The translations under genes and the position numbers were made by a program. Of a stretch of 64,000 nt of DNA, positions 26,200 through 36,212 are shown in pieces; position 1 is the first letter of the stretch, and each line of letters begins with the position of its first letter. Source of the stretch: Granulicella sapmiensis (GTDB taxonomy: Bacteria > Acidobacteriota > Terriglobia > Terriglobales > Acidobacteriaceae); NCBI GenBank assembly GCA_026225395.1, contig JAMFSR010000003.1, positions 1-64,000 of the forward strand, written 5' to 3'. The notes beneath the pieces were generated by a model. It ran no database searches. It worked only from the letters and a program-made list of their open reading frames with translations, and was not told the DNA's origin.

Positions 26200-27573
26200 T
26201 TAGACGAGGATTTCCTTAATCACATTGCCCGACACATCCGTTAGCCGGTAATCCCGACCGGCGTGCTGGTAGGTTAGCTTCGTGTGATCGATCCCCAGCT
26301 GGTTGAGCATCGTAGCGTGCAGATCGTGAACGTGGCACTGGTTTTCGGCGATCTCATATCCGTAGTCGTCGGACTTTCCATAAGTAATGCCGCCCTTGAT
26401 GCCACCGCCTGCCATCCAGGAGCTGTAGCATTTCGAGTGATGCGCTCGCCCCTTGGCTTGCGGATCTTTATCGCCTGGGGTGCGGCCGAACTCGGTCGAC
26501 CATACAACGAGGGTGTCCTCCAACATGCAACGCGACTTCAGGTCTTTCAGCAACGCTGCAATTGGTTGATCCACATTCTTCGCCAGCGGAATATGCGTCT
26601 TCATGTCCGCATGCGCGTCCCAGTTCACAAGCTGCAGCGACCCGATGTCGATCAACTCAATAAAGCGCACGCCACGCTCCGCCAGACGGCGCGCCATGAG
26701 GCATTGCCAGGCGAAACCTTTGGTGCTGCCGCGCTCCAGGCCATAGAGAGCCAAAGTGGCATCGGTCTCCTTCGTCAGGTCGAAAGCCTCAGGAGCCTGC
26801 ACCTGCATACCGTGAGCGGTCTCAAAGCTCTTGATGCGAGCCGCCAGCATGCGATCGCCTTCGCGCGTATCGGCGTGCCGCTTGTTGAAGTAGTTGATCA
26901 GGCCGAGCTCTTTGTCCTGCACGTCCCCCAGGTCGGTGCGAAGCATGTTCGGGATCGGCACTGCGGGGTTGTCGACATGCACACCTTCATGGCAGGCAGG
27001 AAGGAAGTTCGCATCCCACACCAGCGATCCGCCGTAGGGCATTTCCGGCGCCAGCACCATGAACGATGGCAGGTTCTGGTTCTCCGTGCCAAGTCCGTAG
27101 CTCACCCACGAGCCCATGCTGGGCCGTTGCTGGACGACCGAGCCACCGTGCAGGCCCATGACGGCCTGTACATGGTTGGGGAAGTCATTCTTCATGGAGT
27201 TGATGACGCAGATATCGTCCATCATGGCGCCAACATGCGGGAACAGCGAGCTGACCATGGTGTCGCATTTGGCGTAGCGCTTGAAGTCCCAGCGTGGAGC
27301 AGAAAGGTAATCGCCCTTGTAGGCCTTGCCGGTATCGGCAATGAGCTTGGGTTTGTAGTCGAATGTGTCCACGTGTGACGCGCCGCCGGACATGTAGAGG
27401 AAGATCACACGTTTGGCTTTGGCCGGAAACATGGGCGGCTTGGGTGCGAGTGGGTTGGCAGCATCGGCAACATGCGCGGTGGACTGTGCCATGAGCTCAT
27501 GCAGCACGCCGGGGAGAAATAGCGAAGCACTGGCGAGGGATTTTACGAAGCCACGGCGGGATGGAGGTGTCAT
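26200..27573 (-). CDS. DUF1501 protein with Tat-type signal
   Basis: A 457-residue protein with a twin-arginine-like leader (SRRGFVKSLASASLFLPG). The DUF1501 fold (alkaline phosphatase/sulfatase-related) is shown by RVIFLYMSGGASHVDTFDYKP near residue 54, WSTEFGRTPG, and HDLHATMLNQLGIDHTKLT at the C-terminus. It is 13 bases downstream of the PSD1 cytochrome gene. Such pairs are typical of Planctomycetes, Verrucomicrobia and Acidobacteria and are exported. The role is unproven. Confidence 0.92.
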   Translation of the reverse strand: MTPPSRRGFVKSLASASLFLPGVLHELMAQSTAHVADAANPLAPKPPMFPAKAKRVIFLYMSGGASHVDTFDYKPKLIADTGKAYKGDYLSAPRWDFKRYAKCDTMVSSLFPHVGAMMDDICVINSMKNDFPNHVQAVMGLHGGSVVQQRPSMGSWVSYGLGTENQNLPSFMVLAPEMPYGGSLVWDANFLPACHEGVHVDNPAVPIPNMLRTDLGDVQDKELGLINYFNKRHADTREGDRMLAARIKSFETAHGMQVQAPEAFDLTKETDATLALYGLERGSTKGFAWQCLMARRLAERGVRFIELIDIGSLQLVNWDAHADMKTHIPLAKNVDQPIAALLKDLKSRCMLEDTLVVWSTEFGRTPGDKDPQAKGRAHHSKCYSSWMAGGGIKGGITYGKSDDYGYEIAENQCHVHDLHATMLNQLGIDHTKLTYQHAGRDYRLTDVSGNVIKEILV

Positions 27574-27586
27574 GAGAGACTCCGGT

Positions 27587-30364
27587 CTAGTCGATGAACA
27601 TGAATTCGTTGCTGGCGTAAAGCGCCTGGATGAAGTTGCCGAGTGCCAGCTTGTGGGCTGCTTCCGAGGTCAGAGGCTGCTGTGTTGTGCTTGGTTGCTG
27701 TGCAGGAAACGAAGCTTTCTGCAACAGGGTCGCGGTTGCCGGTTTCTCCGGAGCATCCGTGCCCTGCGTCTTATAGATTTCAGTGACTGAATTCAGGAAC
27801 TCCTCGGCATGCGCGATCTCATCCTTCTCGGCAGGCCGTCCATAGATCAACAAGAACGCACGATTGATCTCTTCATGCTGCGTCACATGCGCGGCCTCAA
27901 GCTCTGTCGCGAGCGAAGCGGCGCACTCCTTGGGAAATTCACCGTTCATGAAGTAGAGCGTCTGCAGCGGTGTAATGCTGGAGTCGCGTTGCGCGACCGA
28001 CATCGTGGCATCGGGCCCGTCGAAGATGCCAAGATACGGATGCCGCCGTGTGCGTTGCGTCATCACGTACAACGTACGGCGATTGGTTTCATACAATGCA
28101 TGGAACGGTGCGTGGCCGGAGTAGTTCCACTGCGCCTGCGTGGGGAAGGGATGCGGACCGGCGGGCGTTGTGTCAAGCATGCCGGAGCTCGCGAGCATGG
28201 CGTCGCGGATCTCTTCCGCATCCATGCGGCTACGCGCGTGACGCCACAGATCGATGGCATCTGGATCGATCTTCTCCGCTTGCTCGGAGCTGTCGCTCGA
28301 AAGCTGATACGTGTGCGAGAGCAGAATCTCCCGCTGTATTGCCTTGATCGACCATCCCTTCGAGACGAAGTCCGTGGCCAGGTAATCGAGCAGCGGTTGG
28401 TTGCTCGGTGTCGCTCCACGCTTGCCGTAATCGTTTGGCGTAGCGACGATGCCTCGTCCAAAGTGTCCCTGCCATAACCGGTTCACCATCACGCGCGCGG
28501 TCAGGGGATTGTCCGGATTGGCAATCCAGTTTGCCAGCTCCATGCGTCCACTGCCGGTGGTGTTTGCGGGCAGCTTCCAGTTACCTGCCAGCTGCAGAAA
28601 GTGCCGCGGAACAAGATCGCCAAGGTTCTTCTTATCGCCCAAGTGCTGAATATGCTCATCGCGCGGGGTGCTTTCGCGAACGCCATAAGCAGACTCAAAG
28701 TGCGGCGCGTTCTCAAACAGCGCCATGCGCCTTGCTTCGAGCGCCGGAAGAATATCGTCGAAGTAGGGAAGCTCATGGGCGGCGTGGATGGTATCGGCCA
28801 CCGGTTTCAGCTGCGCTTCAAAATCAAGATACTGCTGGCTCTTCACGACGCTGGGGTCGCGATAGATCATGTTGCGTTCGTAGCGAACATCTTCCCACCC
28901 GCTGGTGGAGTACTGCGTGCTCGCAAGGATGCCATAGATGCCGTAGTAGTCCGCCGTTGGAATGGGATCGAACTTGTGATCGTGGCAGCGCGCGCAGGCA
29001 ATCGACGTGCCGAGGTAGGCGTAGCCGATGTTATCGACCGCATCCGAAACGTTGTCCTCGTAGCGGTTCGAGTTCGCGAGATATCCCGTCGCGATGATGT
29101 TGTTCCAGTGCTCCGGCTCGGAGGTTGAAGGTAACAGATCGCCTGCGATCTGCTCCTTGATGAAGCGGTCGTATGGCTTGTCCGCGGCAAACGATGCGAC
29201 CACGTAGTCGCGATACTTGTACATCTCTGGAACGGGGAAGTCCGCACCTTCTCCGGTTGTATCGGAGTAGCGAACCACATCGAGCCACATGCGTCCCCAG
29301 CGCTCGGCATAGGCTTTTGACGCAAGCAGCCGATCGACAAGCTTCGCGTAGGCATCCGGCGATTTATCTGCAAGATAGGCGTTGATCTCAGCCGGCGTCG
29401 GCGGCAGGCCCGTTACGTCATAGGTGATGCGGCGAATCATGGTGCGTTTGTCGGCATCGTGAACCGGAGTGATCTTCTGCTGGTCCAGCTTGGCGAGCAC
29501 AAAGCGGTCGATGTCGTTGTAAGCCCACTTCGAGTTCATCACAGCCGGGATCGCGGACTTCACCGGTTTCGTGTAAGCCCACCACGAGCGGTCGGCGTCC
29601 GTTACGACGGGGTTCACGACCGCAGTTGAACCAGCAGGCCACGCCAGCCCATCCTTCACCCATTGCTCCAGGATGGCGACATCGCCCGGATCGAGAGGCC
29701 CTTTGGGCGGCATCTGGAGCGCCTGGTCGTCGTAATGCACGGCCTTGAGCAGCAGGCTGTTTTCGGGATGATCCAGGTCGACGACGGGGCCGTCCATGCC
29801 ACCCGCCAGAATGTCCTTGCGAGAGTCCAAGCGCAGGCCACCGGCCTGCCTGCCTGTGTGGCAGCCGTAGCACTTGGCGGAGAGAAGGGGGCGAACCTTG
29901 GTTTCGAAGAACTGTTCCTGCGCGGAGGCAATGTTTGGCGGCAAAGAAGCAGCAGGTGCCGTGCTGCCGGCGATCGGCGTTGCACCTGGCGTCAGATCCG
30001 GTGCACCGGCCTTGATCCAGGCTTCCACGGTCGAGATATCCGCGTCCGGCAGCTTGCCCTTGGGCGGCATCTTCAGGTCGTCATCCTGATAGTGCATCGC
30101 TTTGATGATCAGGCTGGATTCGGGATGCCCGGGTACGATGGCTGCGCCGCTGTCGCCGCCTTTCAGCATGTTTGGCACGGAGTCGAGCCGCAGCCCGCCC
30201 TTCATGCGCGCCGTGTGACACGTATAACAGTTCGCTGCGAGGACAGCTTGTCCGTCCGGCGTCTTTTCCTGGGCGGCCAGCGGGAGCGTCAACGCGAGGG
30301 CGCCGAGGACCGTGATCCGCGAGATGAAAGAGCTTGAAAGCAACCGGATACACCTTTCCTGCAA
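27587..30364 (-). CDS. PSD1/DUF1553 protein with two c-type cytochrome domains
   Basis: A 925-residue exported protein. After a signal peptide ending PLAAQ come two Planctomycete-type cytochrome c domains with CYTCH (about 44) and CYGCH (about 165). A DUF1549 domain (about 270-480) contains another CARCH heme motif. DUF1553 (about 600-870) follows, with NPLTARVMVNRLWQ and YGKRGATPSNQPLLDYLA. The listed start is TTG at 30364; TTG at 30343 is also possible. It forms an operon with the DUF1501 gene and may be a secreted electron carrier for polymer breakdown. Confidence 0.92.
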   Translation of the reverse strand: MQERCIRLLSSSFISRITVLGALALTLPLAAQEKTPDGQAVLAANCYTCHTARMKGGLRLDSVPNMLKGGDSGAAIVPGHPESSLIIKAMHYQDDDLKMPPKGKLPDADISTVEAWIKAGAPDLTPGATPIAGSTAPAASLPPNIASAQEQFFETKVRPLLSAKCYGCHTGRQAGGLRLDSRKDILAGGMDGPVVDLDHPENSLLLKAVHYDDQALQMPPKGPLDPGDVAILEQWVKDGLAWPAGSTAVVNPVVTDADRSWWAYTKPVKSAIPAVMNSKWAYNDIDRFVLAKLDQQKITPVHDADKRTMIRRITYDVTGLPPTPAEINAYLADKSPDAYAKLVDRLLASKAYAERWGRMWLDVVRYSDTTGEGADFPVPEMYKYRDYVVASFAADKPYDRFIKEQIAGDLLPSTSEPEHWNNIIATGYLANSNRYEDNVSDAVDNIGYAYLGTSIACARCHDHKFDPIPTADYYGIYGILASTQYSTSGWEDVRYERNMIYRDPSVVKSQQYLDFEAQLKPVADTIHAAHELPYFDDILPALEARRMALFENAPHFESAYGVRESTPRDEHIQHLGDKKNLGDLVPRHFLQLAGNWKLPANTTGSGRMELANWIANPDNPLTARVMVNRLWQGHFGRGIVATPNDYGKRGATPSNQPLLDYLATDFVSKGWSIKAIQREILLSHTYQLSSDSSEQAEKIDPDAIDLWRHARSRMDAEEIRDAMLASSGMLDTTPAGPHPFPTQAQWNYSGHAPFHALYETNRRTLYVMTQRTRRHPYLGIFDGPDATMSVAQRDSSITPLQTLYFMNGEFPKECAASLATELEAAHVTQHEEINRAFLLIYGRPAEKDEIAHAEEFLNSVTEIYKTQGTDAPEKPATATLLQKASFPAQQPSTTQQPLTSEAAHKLALGNFIQALYASNEFMFID

Positions 30365-30563
30365 GAAAAATTCCTGTGAATCAACTGCGGAAGTACCGCT
30401 GGTGACGAAAAATCCGGTAAAAATGTGAAGATTGAGACAGTTATAGGGTGACGCGATTTGGGGGTGGTGTCAATCGCGGAGACTCGTTCTCCTGGAATCA
30501 AAAAAGCAGCGGGGAGCTGCATGTCTTGGCCCTCATGGCCATTTCGAGTAAACTTGGAGAGCT

Positions 30564-30655
30564 GGAGAGTTGGCAGAGCCCGGTTGAATGCACCTGACTC
30601 GAAATCAGACATCGTCGCAAGGCGATCGGGGGTTCGAATCCCTCACTCTCCGCCA
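30564..30655 (+). tRNA. tRNA-Ser (anticodon CGA)
   Basis: A 92-base class II tRNA with CCA encoded. Acceptor arms GGAGAGT/ACTCTCC pair fully with discriminator G. The anticodon stem CTGA/TCAG encloses CTCGAAA, giving CGA. It has a long variable arm (CATCGTCGCAAGGCGATCG region) as serine tRNAs do. Confidence 0.95.
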
Positions 30656-30936
30656 TATTTCCCCTCTTGGTGTTTTGGTGTAAAGACCGGAGGGGATGCC
30701 GAGCCAAGGTCTCCTAAGGGACCGCATCCTTCTACGTGAGGCGCCTCAATGCATGGTGGCGCTCCAGCAGTCCTCTCATATAGACAGATGCGCGTGGATA
30801 TCGGCTAAGGATCGGCTGTCCGGTCGAACTGGCGGTGTCCGTAGCGCGACAATTGGATTCGGCTGCGCGTAGAGTGTTGCACGGTGTAGAACCGGTCGTC
30901 ACAGGTGCCGTTACGAGCTGGTGTTGGAGGGATGTC

Positions 30937-32073
30937 ATGGCCACCGTAGCCAATGCTTTGCGACCCCGGGCCGAAGATGCGGCAGTCGATTTTCTGCCAC
31001 TTCGCGGAACGGACCACGTTGAGTTCTTTGTAGGCAACGCACGCCAGTCTGCCTACTTCTATCGTGTGGCTTTTGGCATGTCCCTGGTTGCGTATGCGGG
31101 ACCGGAGACGGGATGCCGCGACCGTGTCAGCTATGTTTTGCAGCAGGGCAAGGTACGCTTTGTTCTCACGACGCCCCTTCGGCCCGGGAATCCCATAGCA
31201 GAGCACATTGCCCGTCATGGTGACGGCGTGCGTTCCATCGCGTTGTGGGTGGACGATGCAAGCAAAAGCTGGATGGAAACCACGCAGCGTGGTGCGCGAA
31301 GCGTCCTTGAGCCCACGGAAACTTCTGATGAGTATGGGAAGGCTGTGGTTTCGGCGATCGCCGCTTATGGCGACACGCTGCACACGTTTATTGAGCGAAA
31401 GGATTACTCCGGGCCGTTCCTTCCTGGCTACCGGAGTGTTGCGGAAGACCTACTTGCTCGCCCGGTGGGGCTGCTGCATATCGACCATTGTGTAGGGAAT
31501 GTCGGTTGGAATGCGATGAACGAGTGGGTCGGGTTCTATGAGAAGGTGATGGGTTTTGGCCTGTATCAACACTTCGACGACAACGATATCTCCACCGAGT
31601 ACTCCGCACTGATGTCGAAGGTGATGGCGAACGGAAACGGTTACGTCAAGTTTCCGATCAATGAACCGGCAGAGGGAAAGCGCAAGTCGCAGATCGAAGA
31701 GTATCTCGAGTTCTATGGTGGCCCGGGTGTGCAGCACATCGCCCTTGCGACCAACGATATCCTTCACACCGTTTCGCGCATGCAGGCGCAGGGCGTCGAT
31801 TTCCTCACCGTCCCGCATTCTTATTACACGGAACTGCAGCATCGCATTGGCAAGATTGACGAACCGATCGAAGAGCTCGAAAAGCTGGGGATACTCGTGG
31901 ACCGCGATGATGAAGGCTATATGCTGCAGATATTTACCCGGCCGGTGGAAGACCGTCCCACGCTGTTCTTTGAAATCATTCAGCGAAAAGGCAGCCGCAG
32001 CTTTGGTAAAGGCAACTTCAAGGCTCTGTTTGAAGCTATCGAACGAGAGCAGGCGGAACGCGGCAACTTGTAG
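30937..32073 (+). CDS. hpd: 4-hydroxyphenylpyruvate dioxygenase
   Basis: A 378-residue enzyme that converts 4-hydroxyphenylpyruvate to homogentisate using O2 and Fe(II). The start at 30937 follows GGAGGGATGTC; upstream in-frame starts would add an unrelated extension. Metal ligands are His in LLHIDHCVGNV, His in GVQHIALATNDI and Glu in FFEIIQRKG. Two VOC-type modules are visible. It is the first gene of the hpd-hmgA-fahA operon, with 26 bases before hmgA. Confidence 0.96.
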   Translation: MATVANALRPRAEDAAVDFLPLRGTDHVEFFVGNARQSAYFYRVAFGMSLVAYAGPETGCRDRVSYVLQQGKVRFVLTTPLRPGNPIAEHIARHGDGVRSIALWVDDASKSWMETTQRGARSVLEPTETSDEYGKAVVSAIAAYGDTLHTFIERKDYSGPFLPGYRSVAEDLLARPVGLLHIDHCVGNVGWNAMNEWVGFYEKVMGFGLYQHFDDNDISTEYSALMSKVMANGNGYVKFPINEPAEGKRKSQIEEYLEFYGGPGVQHIALATNDILHTVSRMQAQGVDFLTVPHSYYTELQHRIGKIDEPIEELEKLGILVDRDDEGYMLQIFTRPVEDRPTLFFEIIQRKGSRSFGKGNFKALFEAIEREQAERGNL

Positions 32074-32099
32074 CTTGCGATAAGTAGAAGGACGCTTCG

Positions 32100-33410
32100 A
32101 TGGGAACGAACACGATCTACAACTCCGGCTTCGGAAACGGTTTCGAGACGGAAGCGCTTCCCGGTGCGCTTCCAGTGGGTCGTAACTCTCCGCAACGCTG
32201 CGCCTATGGCTTGTATGCGGAACAACTTTCCGGATCGCCTTTTACCGCGCCTCGCGCTGCTAACGAAAGAAGCTGGCTGTATCGCATCCGTCCTACGGTG
32301 CAGCACTGGGGACGCATGGAGAAGTGCGATCCGCTATGGTGGCGCACAGCGTCCTGTCTTGAAGTGGAGTTGCCCCCGGCACCCATGCGTTGGGATCCAA
32401 TCCCCATCCCTGACTCTTCCGCTTCTTTCATCGAAGGAATGCACACCATCACAACCGCAGGCGATGCCGGTGCGATGGCAGGCATGGCGGCACATATTTA
32501 TTGCGCCACTCGATCCATGGAGAAGGAGACGTTCTACAACGCGGATGGAGAACTATTGATCGTGCCGCAACAGGGTGAGCTTCGCCTGCGCACGGAGTTC
32601 GGCGTCATCGACATTGAGCCGGGTGAGATCGCCGTCATTCCGCGCGGTGTTAAGTTCCGTGCTGAGCTGCTGGGTGGCCCGGCCCGTGGATACATCTGCG
32701 AAAACTATGGTGGCAAGTTCACGTTGCCGGAGCGGGGACCGATTGGCGCAAACTGCCTTGCCAATCCTCGTGACTTTCTCACGCCCGTTGCGGCCTACGA
32801 AGATAAAGACGAGCCCACGGAGTTGATCGTGAAGTGGGCTGGAGCGTTGTGGAAGACCACGCTCCAGCACTCTCCGCTCGACGTTGTAGCGTGGCATGGA
32901 AACTACGCTCCCTACAAATACGATCTCCGCAGGTTTTCACCGGTGGGTCCGCTTCTTTTCGATCATGCCGATCCGAGTATCTTCACCGTGCTCACCTCGC
33001 CCTCTGAGACGCCAGGTACCGCGAACGTAGACTTCGTCTGTTTCCCAGATCGCTGGCTCGTTGCAGAGGATACGTTTCGTCCACCCTGGTACCACATGAA
33101 TGTGATGAGTGAATTTATGGGACTCGTTTATGGGAAATACGATGCCAAGCCGCAGGGCTTCGTGCCTGGTGGATTTTCGCTGCACAACACCATGCTTCCG
33201 CATGGGCCCGACGTGGATGCTTTTGAAGGGGCGAGCCTGGCGGACCTGAAACCAACGAAGCTTACGAATACGCTTGCGTTTATGTTTGAGACGCGCTTCC
33301 TCCAGCGAGTGACCCGCTATGCGGCGGAGTCTCCGTTCCTACAGAAGGAGTATGCGGACTACGGCCAGAAGCTGCAGAAACACTTCTGTCCGCCCGCAGC
33401 AAAATCCTGA
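32100..33410 (+). CDS. hmgA: Homogentisate 1,2-dioxygenase
   Basis: A 436-residue Fe(II) ring-cleaving enzyme that makes maleylacetoacetate. The N-terminus has [19 protein letters not shown]. The ferric-site region [15 protein letters not shown] supplies His and Glu ligands, and a downstream His lies in [12 protein letters not shown]. It overlaps the next gene by one base (TGATG). Confidence 0.96.
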   Translation: MGTNTIYNSGFGNGFETEALPGALPVGRNSPQRCAYGLYAEQLSGSPFTAPRAANERSWLYRIRPTVQHWGRMEKCDPLWWRTASCLEVELPPAPMRWDPIPIPDSSASFIEGMHTITTAGDAGAMAGMAAHIYCATRSMEKETFYNADGELLIVPQQGELRLRTEFGVIDIEPGEIAVIPRGVKFRAELLGGPARGYICENYGGKFTLPERGPIGANCLANPRDFLTPVAAYEDKDEPTELIVKWAGALWKTTLQHSPLDVVAWHGNYAPYKYDLRRFSPVGPLLFDHADPSIFTVLTSPSETPGTANVDFVCFPDRWLVAEDTFRPPWYHMNVMSEFMGLVYGKYDAKPQGFVPGGFSLHNTMLPHGPDVDAFEGASLADLKPTKLTNTLAFMFETRFLQRVTRYAAESPFLQKEYADYGQKLQKHFCPPAAKS

Positions 33411-34714
33411 TGACACCTATGCTCGATCACACGCATGACCCCGAGCTTCGATCCTGGGTGCAGGATGCAAATGGACCTTCCGATTTTCCGATACAGAACC
33501 TCCCCCTGGGCATATTCCGGCCGCCCAATGAAAGACCCCAGAGCGGCATCGCCATTGGGGATCACATTCTTTCGTTGAAGGCATTGGCCGAGCGCGGAGG
33601 TCTCGACGAAGAGGCATCAATGGCTTGCCGGGCAGCTGCGGGAGAAACGCTCAATCAGCTGCTCAGCCTAGGGACGCCGTATAGAATTGCGCTTCGCAGA
33701 GCGGCTTCCGCGTTTCTAGCACAAGGTGCAAGGGAGCATCACGAACTTCTCTATCCCGCTGTTGCATGTGAGCTGATGCTTCCAGTCAACGTGGGCGACT
33801 ATACCGATTTTTATGCTGGGATTGCGCATGCGGAGAACGTCGGTAAGCTCTTCAGGCCTGAGTCTCCCTTGTTGCCCAACTATAAATGGGTTCCCATCGG
33901 GTATCACGGTCGAAGCTCATCGGTTCGCGTATCGGGCCATCCTGTCCGCCGTCCCAGTGGTCAACGTAGGCTGGCCGAAGAAACAGTCCCCACGTTCGGG
34001 CCCACGCGCAGCTTGGACTTTGAGCTTGAGCTGGGTATCTGGATTGGCCCCGGCAATCAGCCGGGAGAGCCGATCCCCATCGAAGATGCTGCAAAGAGCA
34101 TCGCCGGCTATTGTTTGCTCAATGACTGGTCCGCTCGAGATATTCAGTCGTGGGAGTATCAGCCGCTCGGTCCGTTCCTAGCCAAGAGTTTCCATACGAC
34201 CGTCTCCGGCTGGATCGTCACGCCGGAAGCGCTTGCTCCATTTCGACAGCGGCAGCCGCTGAGGCCTGCGAGCGATCCGCAACCGCTCTCGTATCTCTAT
34301 TCGGATGCCGATCAAACAACCGGTGCGCTCAACATCGAGCTTGACGTATTTCTTGCGACCGCGCTGATGCGCGACCGTCGTCTCGCTCCCCACCGCCTAA
34401 CGCGCAGCAGCGCCGAATACCTATTTTGGACTCCCGCTCAATTAGTGGCCCACCACGCCTCTAACGGATGCAACCTCGTAGCGGGCGATCTTCTCGGGAC
34501 GGGAACCATCTCCGCGCCGACACCTGACGGCTTCGGCTCCTTACTGGAAGGGACGAAAGGAGGACTCGAAGACATCGCACTACCTTCGGGAGAAGCGCGG
34601 CGCTTTCTCCAGGACGGCGATGAGGTGATTTTCCGGGCACGTGCCGCCCGCGACGGTTATGTCCCGATCGGTTTTGGGGAGTGCAGGGCTTGCATCACTT
34701 CGGCGGAGTCCTGA
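33410..34714 (+). CDS. fahA: Fumarylacetoacetase
   Basis: A 434-residue hydrolase that splits fumarylacetoacetate into fumarate and acetoacetate, the last step of tyrosine breakdown. Metal and catalytic regions visible are DYTDFYAGIAHAENVG, IGYHGRSSSVRVSG (catalytic His) and LDFELELGIWIG; the C-terminal lid GDEVIFRARA follows. No maleylacetoacetate isomerase gene is seen in this operon, so that step must be encoded elsewhere or be spontaneous. Confidence 0.96.
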   Translation: MTPMLDHTHDPELRSWVQDANGPSDFPIQNLPLGIFRPPNERPQSGIAIGDHILSLKALAERGGLDEEASMACRAAAGETLNQLLSLGTPYRIALRRAASAFLAQGAREHHELLYPAVACELMLPVNVGDYTDFYAGIAHAENVGKLFRPESPLLPNYKWVPIGYHGRSSSVRVSGHPVRRPSGQRRLAEETVPTFGPTRSLDFELELGIWIGPGNQPGEPIPIEDAAKSIAGYCLLNDWSARDIQSWEYQPLGPFLAKSFHTTVSGWIVTPEALAPFRQRQPLRPASDPQPLSYLYSDADQTTGALNIELDVFLATALMRDRRLAPHRLTRSSAEYLFWTPAQLVAHHASNGCNLVAGDLLGTGTISAPTPDGFGSLLEGTKGGLEDIALPSGEARRFLQDGDEVIFRARAARDGYVPIGFGECRACITSAES

Positions 34715-34901
34715 GTCGCAGGCCGATGCAATTTGTGGCGTTAAATGCCCGTGTGGTGGTAAACTTACGAGATGCAGTTCAGGTAGCCGCAGCGGCAGTT
34801 CCGCTGGCACGGGCTTCCTTCGAGCTCCCCCCGCACAAGTCCAGCCGGACCCGAGCGCCTGAGGGAGAGTCTGCGACCTCAAGTTTGTTTGGAGATACGT
34901 T

Positions 34902-35096
34902 ATGGCACAGGTATGTGAGCTTTGCGGCAAGGGGCCGCAGTTTGGTAACAACATTTCGCACGCGCACAACGTTACGCGTCGCCGCTGGAACCCGAATCTT
35001 CAGTCGGTCAAGACTGCTGGCGGCGGTGGTAACACCAAGCGCGTCAAGGCCTGCACCAGCTGCATCAAGAGTGGCAAGGTCACCAAAGCCGCGTAG
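34902..35096 (+). CDS. rpmB: 50S ribosomal protein L28 (zinc-binding form)
   Basis: A 64-residue L28. It carries two CxxC pairs, CELC near the start and CTSC near residue 51, the C+ type that binds zinc. Typical [24 protein letters not shown] follows the first pair. A terminator follows at 35131. The 187 bases before it hold its promoter region. Confidence 0.96.
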   Translation: MAQVCELCGKGPQFGNNISHAHNVTRRRWNPNLQSVKTAGGGGNTKRVKACTSCIKSGKVTKAA

Positions 35097-35130
35097 CTCT
35101 TAGCGGTTTCCAGCTCTAGTTAAAAGGACG

Positions 35131-35162
35131 AAGCCCCGGCTACCAAGGTAGCCGGGGCTTTT
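35131..35162 (+). terminator. Terminator of rpmB
   Basis: Stem AAGCCCCGGCTACC with its complement over 14 bp and a two-to-four-base loop, then TTTT. It also lies 25 bases from the 3' end of the convergent msrB gene. Confidence 0.88.
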
Positions 35163-35186
35163 CGTGTTTGTCTCGCAGGCTGGAGG

Positions 35187-35606
35187 CTACTTCCCTTCAA
35201 AAGCCAGCGATGCCGAGTTAATGCAGAACCGTTCCCCGGTGGGCTTTGGGCCGTCCGGGAATACGTGTCCAAGGTGCGCTCCGCAGCGGGCACAGGTCAC
35301 TTCAACGCGATGCATCCCGAAGCTGTTGTCCTCGTGCGAGTCAACCGCCTTCGAATCGATCGGGGCATAAAAGCTGGGCCAGCCGCAGCCGGAGTCGAAC
35401 TTCGTCTCCGAAGTAAAGAGCGGGGCGTCGCAGGCACCGCAGTGATACATGCCGTCGGCGTGGTTGTTGGTGAGCACGCCGGTGAAGGCCCGCTCCGTGC
35501 CTTTTTCGCGCATCACGTGGTACTGTTCCGGGGTCAAAAGTTCGCGCCACTCGGCGTCGGTTTTCTGGATCTTCTGCGTGCCGCTCGTTTGAGGGGTATC
35601 GGACAT
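35187..35606 (-). CDS. msrB: Peptide methionine (R)-S-oxide reductase
   Basis: A 139-residue enzyme repairing methionine-R-sulfoxide. Structural zinc CxxC pairs are CGAC and CARC, and the catalytic segment near the C-terminus reads [11 protein letters not shown]. The motif [11 protein letters not shown] is characteristic. Confidence 0.95.
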   Translation of the reverse strand: MSDTPQTSGTQKIQKTDAEWRELLTPEQYHVMREKGTERAFTGVLTNNHADGMYHCGACDAPLFTSETKFDSGCGWPSFYAPIDSKAVDSHEDNSFGMHRVEVTCARCGAHLGHVFPDGPKPTGERFCINSASLAFEGK

Positions 35607-35766
35607 GATGCTCTCCTTATCGTATGAGATGCGGTCTGCGGATATTGGACTCCTGTAGGGTCGGGCAGTGCAAGATGCCAGCGGAACCGCGGCTGAAATG
35701 GGGTCATGGGTTACAAAAGAACGGGCAGCGAGATACTCTCACCGCCTGTTCTATTTGCTACAGCAA

Positions 35767-36174
35767 TTATTCAGCGGGCGATTCTTTGGCAATGCACTCG
35801 ATCTCCACGAGCGCATCCTTGGGCAGTCCGGCGACGGCCACGGTCGAGCGCGCCGGTGGCACAACGCCTTCGGGCGCAAAGTACTTCGCATAGATTTCGT
35901 TCATCGCCGCAAAGTCCTTCATATCCTTCAGGAAAACGGTCGTCTTCACCACGTGGATCATGTCGATCCCTGCCGCCGACAGCACGGCTTTCAGGTTCTC
36001 CAGCACACGCGTGGTCTGCTCCACGATCCCGCCCGTTACCAGCGCGCCGGTGTGCGGATCGAGGGCAACCTGTCCGGAGGTAAAAAGCATGTCGCCCACG
36101 CGAACAGCCTGCGAATAAGGGCCGATGGCGGTCGGAGCGTCTTTGGTTGAAATAGCGGTCTTATTCTGTGACAT
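35767..36174 (-). CDS. ridA: RidA family reactive imine/enamine deaminase
   Basis: A 135-residue trimeric deaminase. The start at 36174 gives the normal length (MSQNKTAISTKDAPTAIGPY); the upstream in-frame extension is not conserved. The catalytic Arg lies in VPPARSTVAVAGLP, with C-terminal VEIECIA. It follows the GH39 gene by 38 bases on the same strand. No good ribosome-binding site is visible. Confidence 0.93.
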   Translation of the reverse strand: MSQNKTAISTKDAPTAIGPYSQAVRVGDMLFTSGQVALDPHTGALVTGGIVEQTTRVLENLKAVLSAAGIDMIHVVKTTVFLKDMKDFAAMNEIYAKYFAPEGVVPPARSTVAVAGLPKDALVEIECIAKESPAE

Positions 36175-36212
36175 AGCTAGATTGTGCGCTCCAGCAAGCC
36201 GGGCCCGCAAGG

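Noticed and set aside
26284-27378. A 364-codon plus-strand frame
   Set aside because: It is antisense to the DUF1501 gene; no motif supports it.
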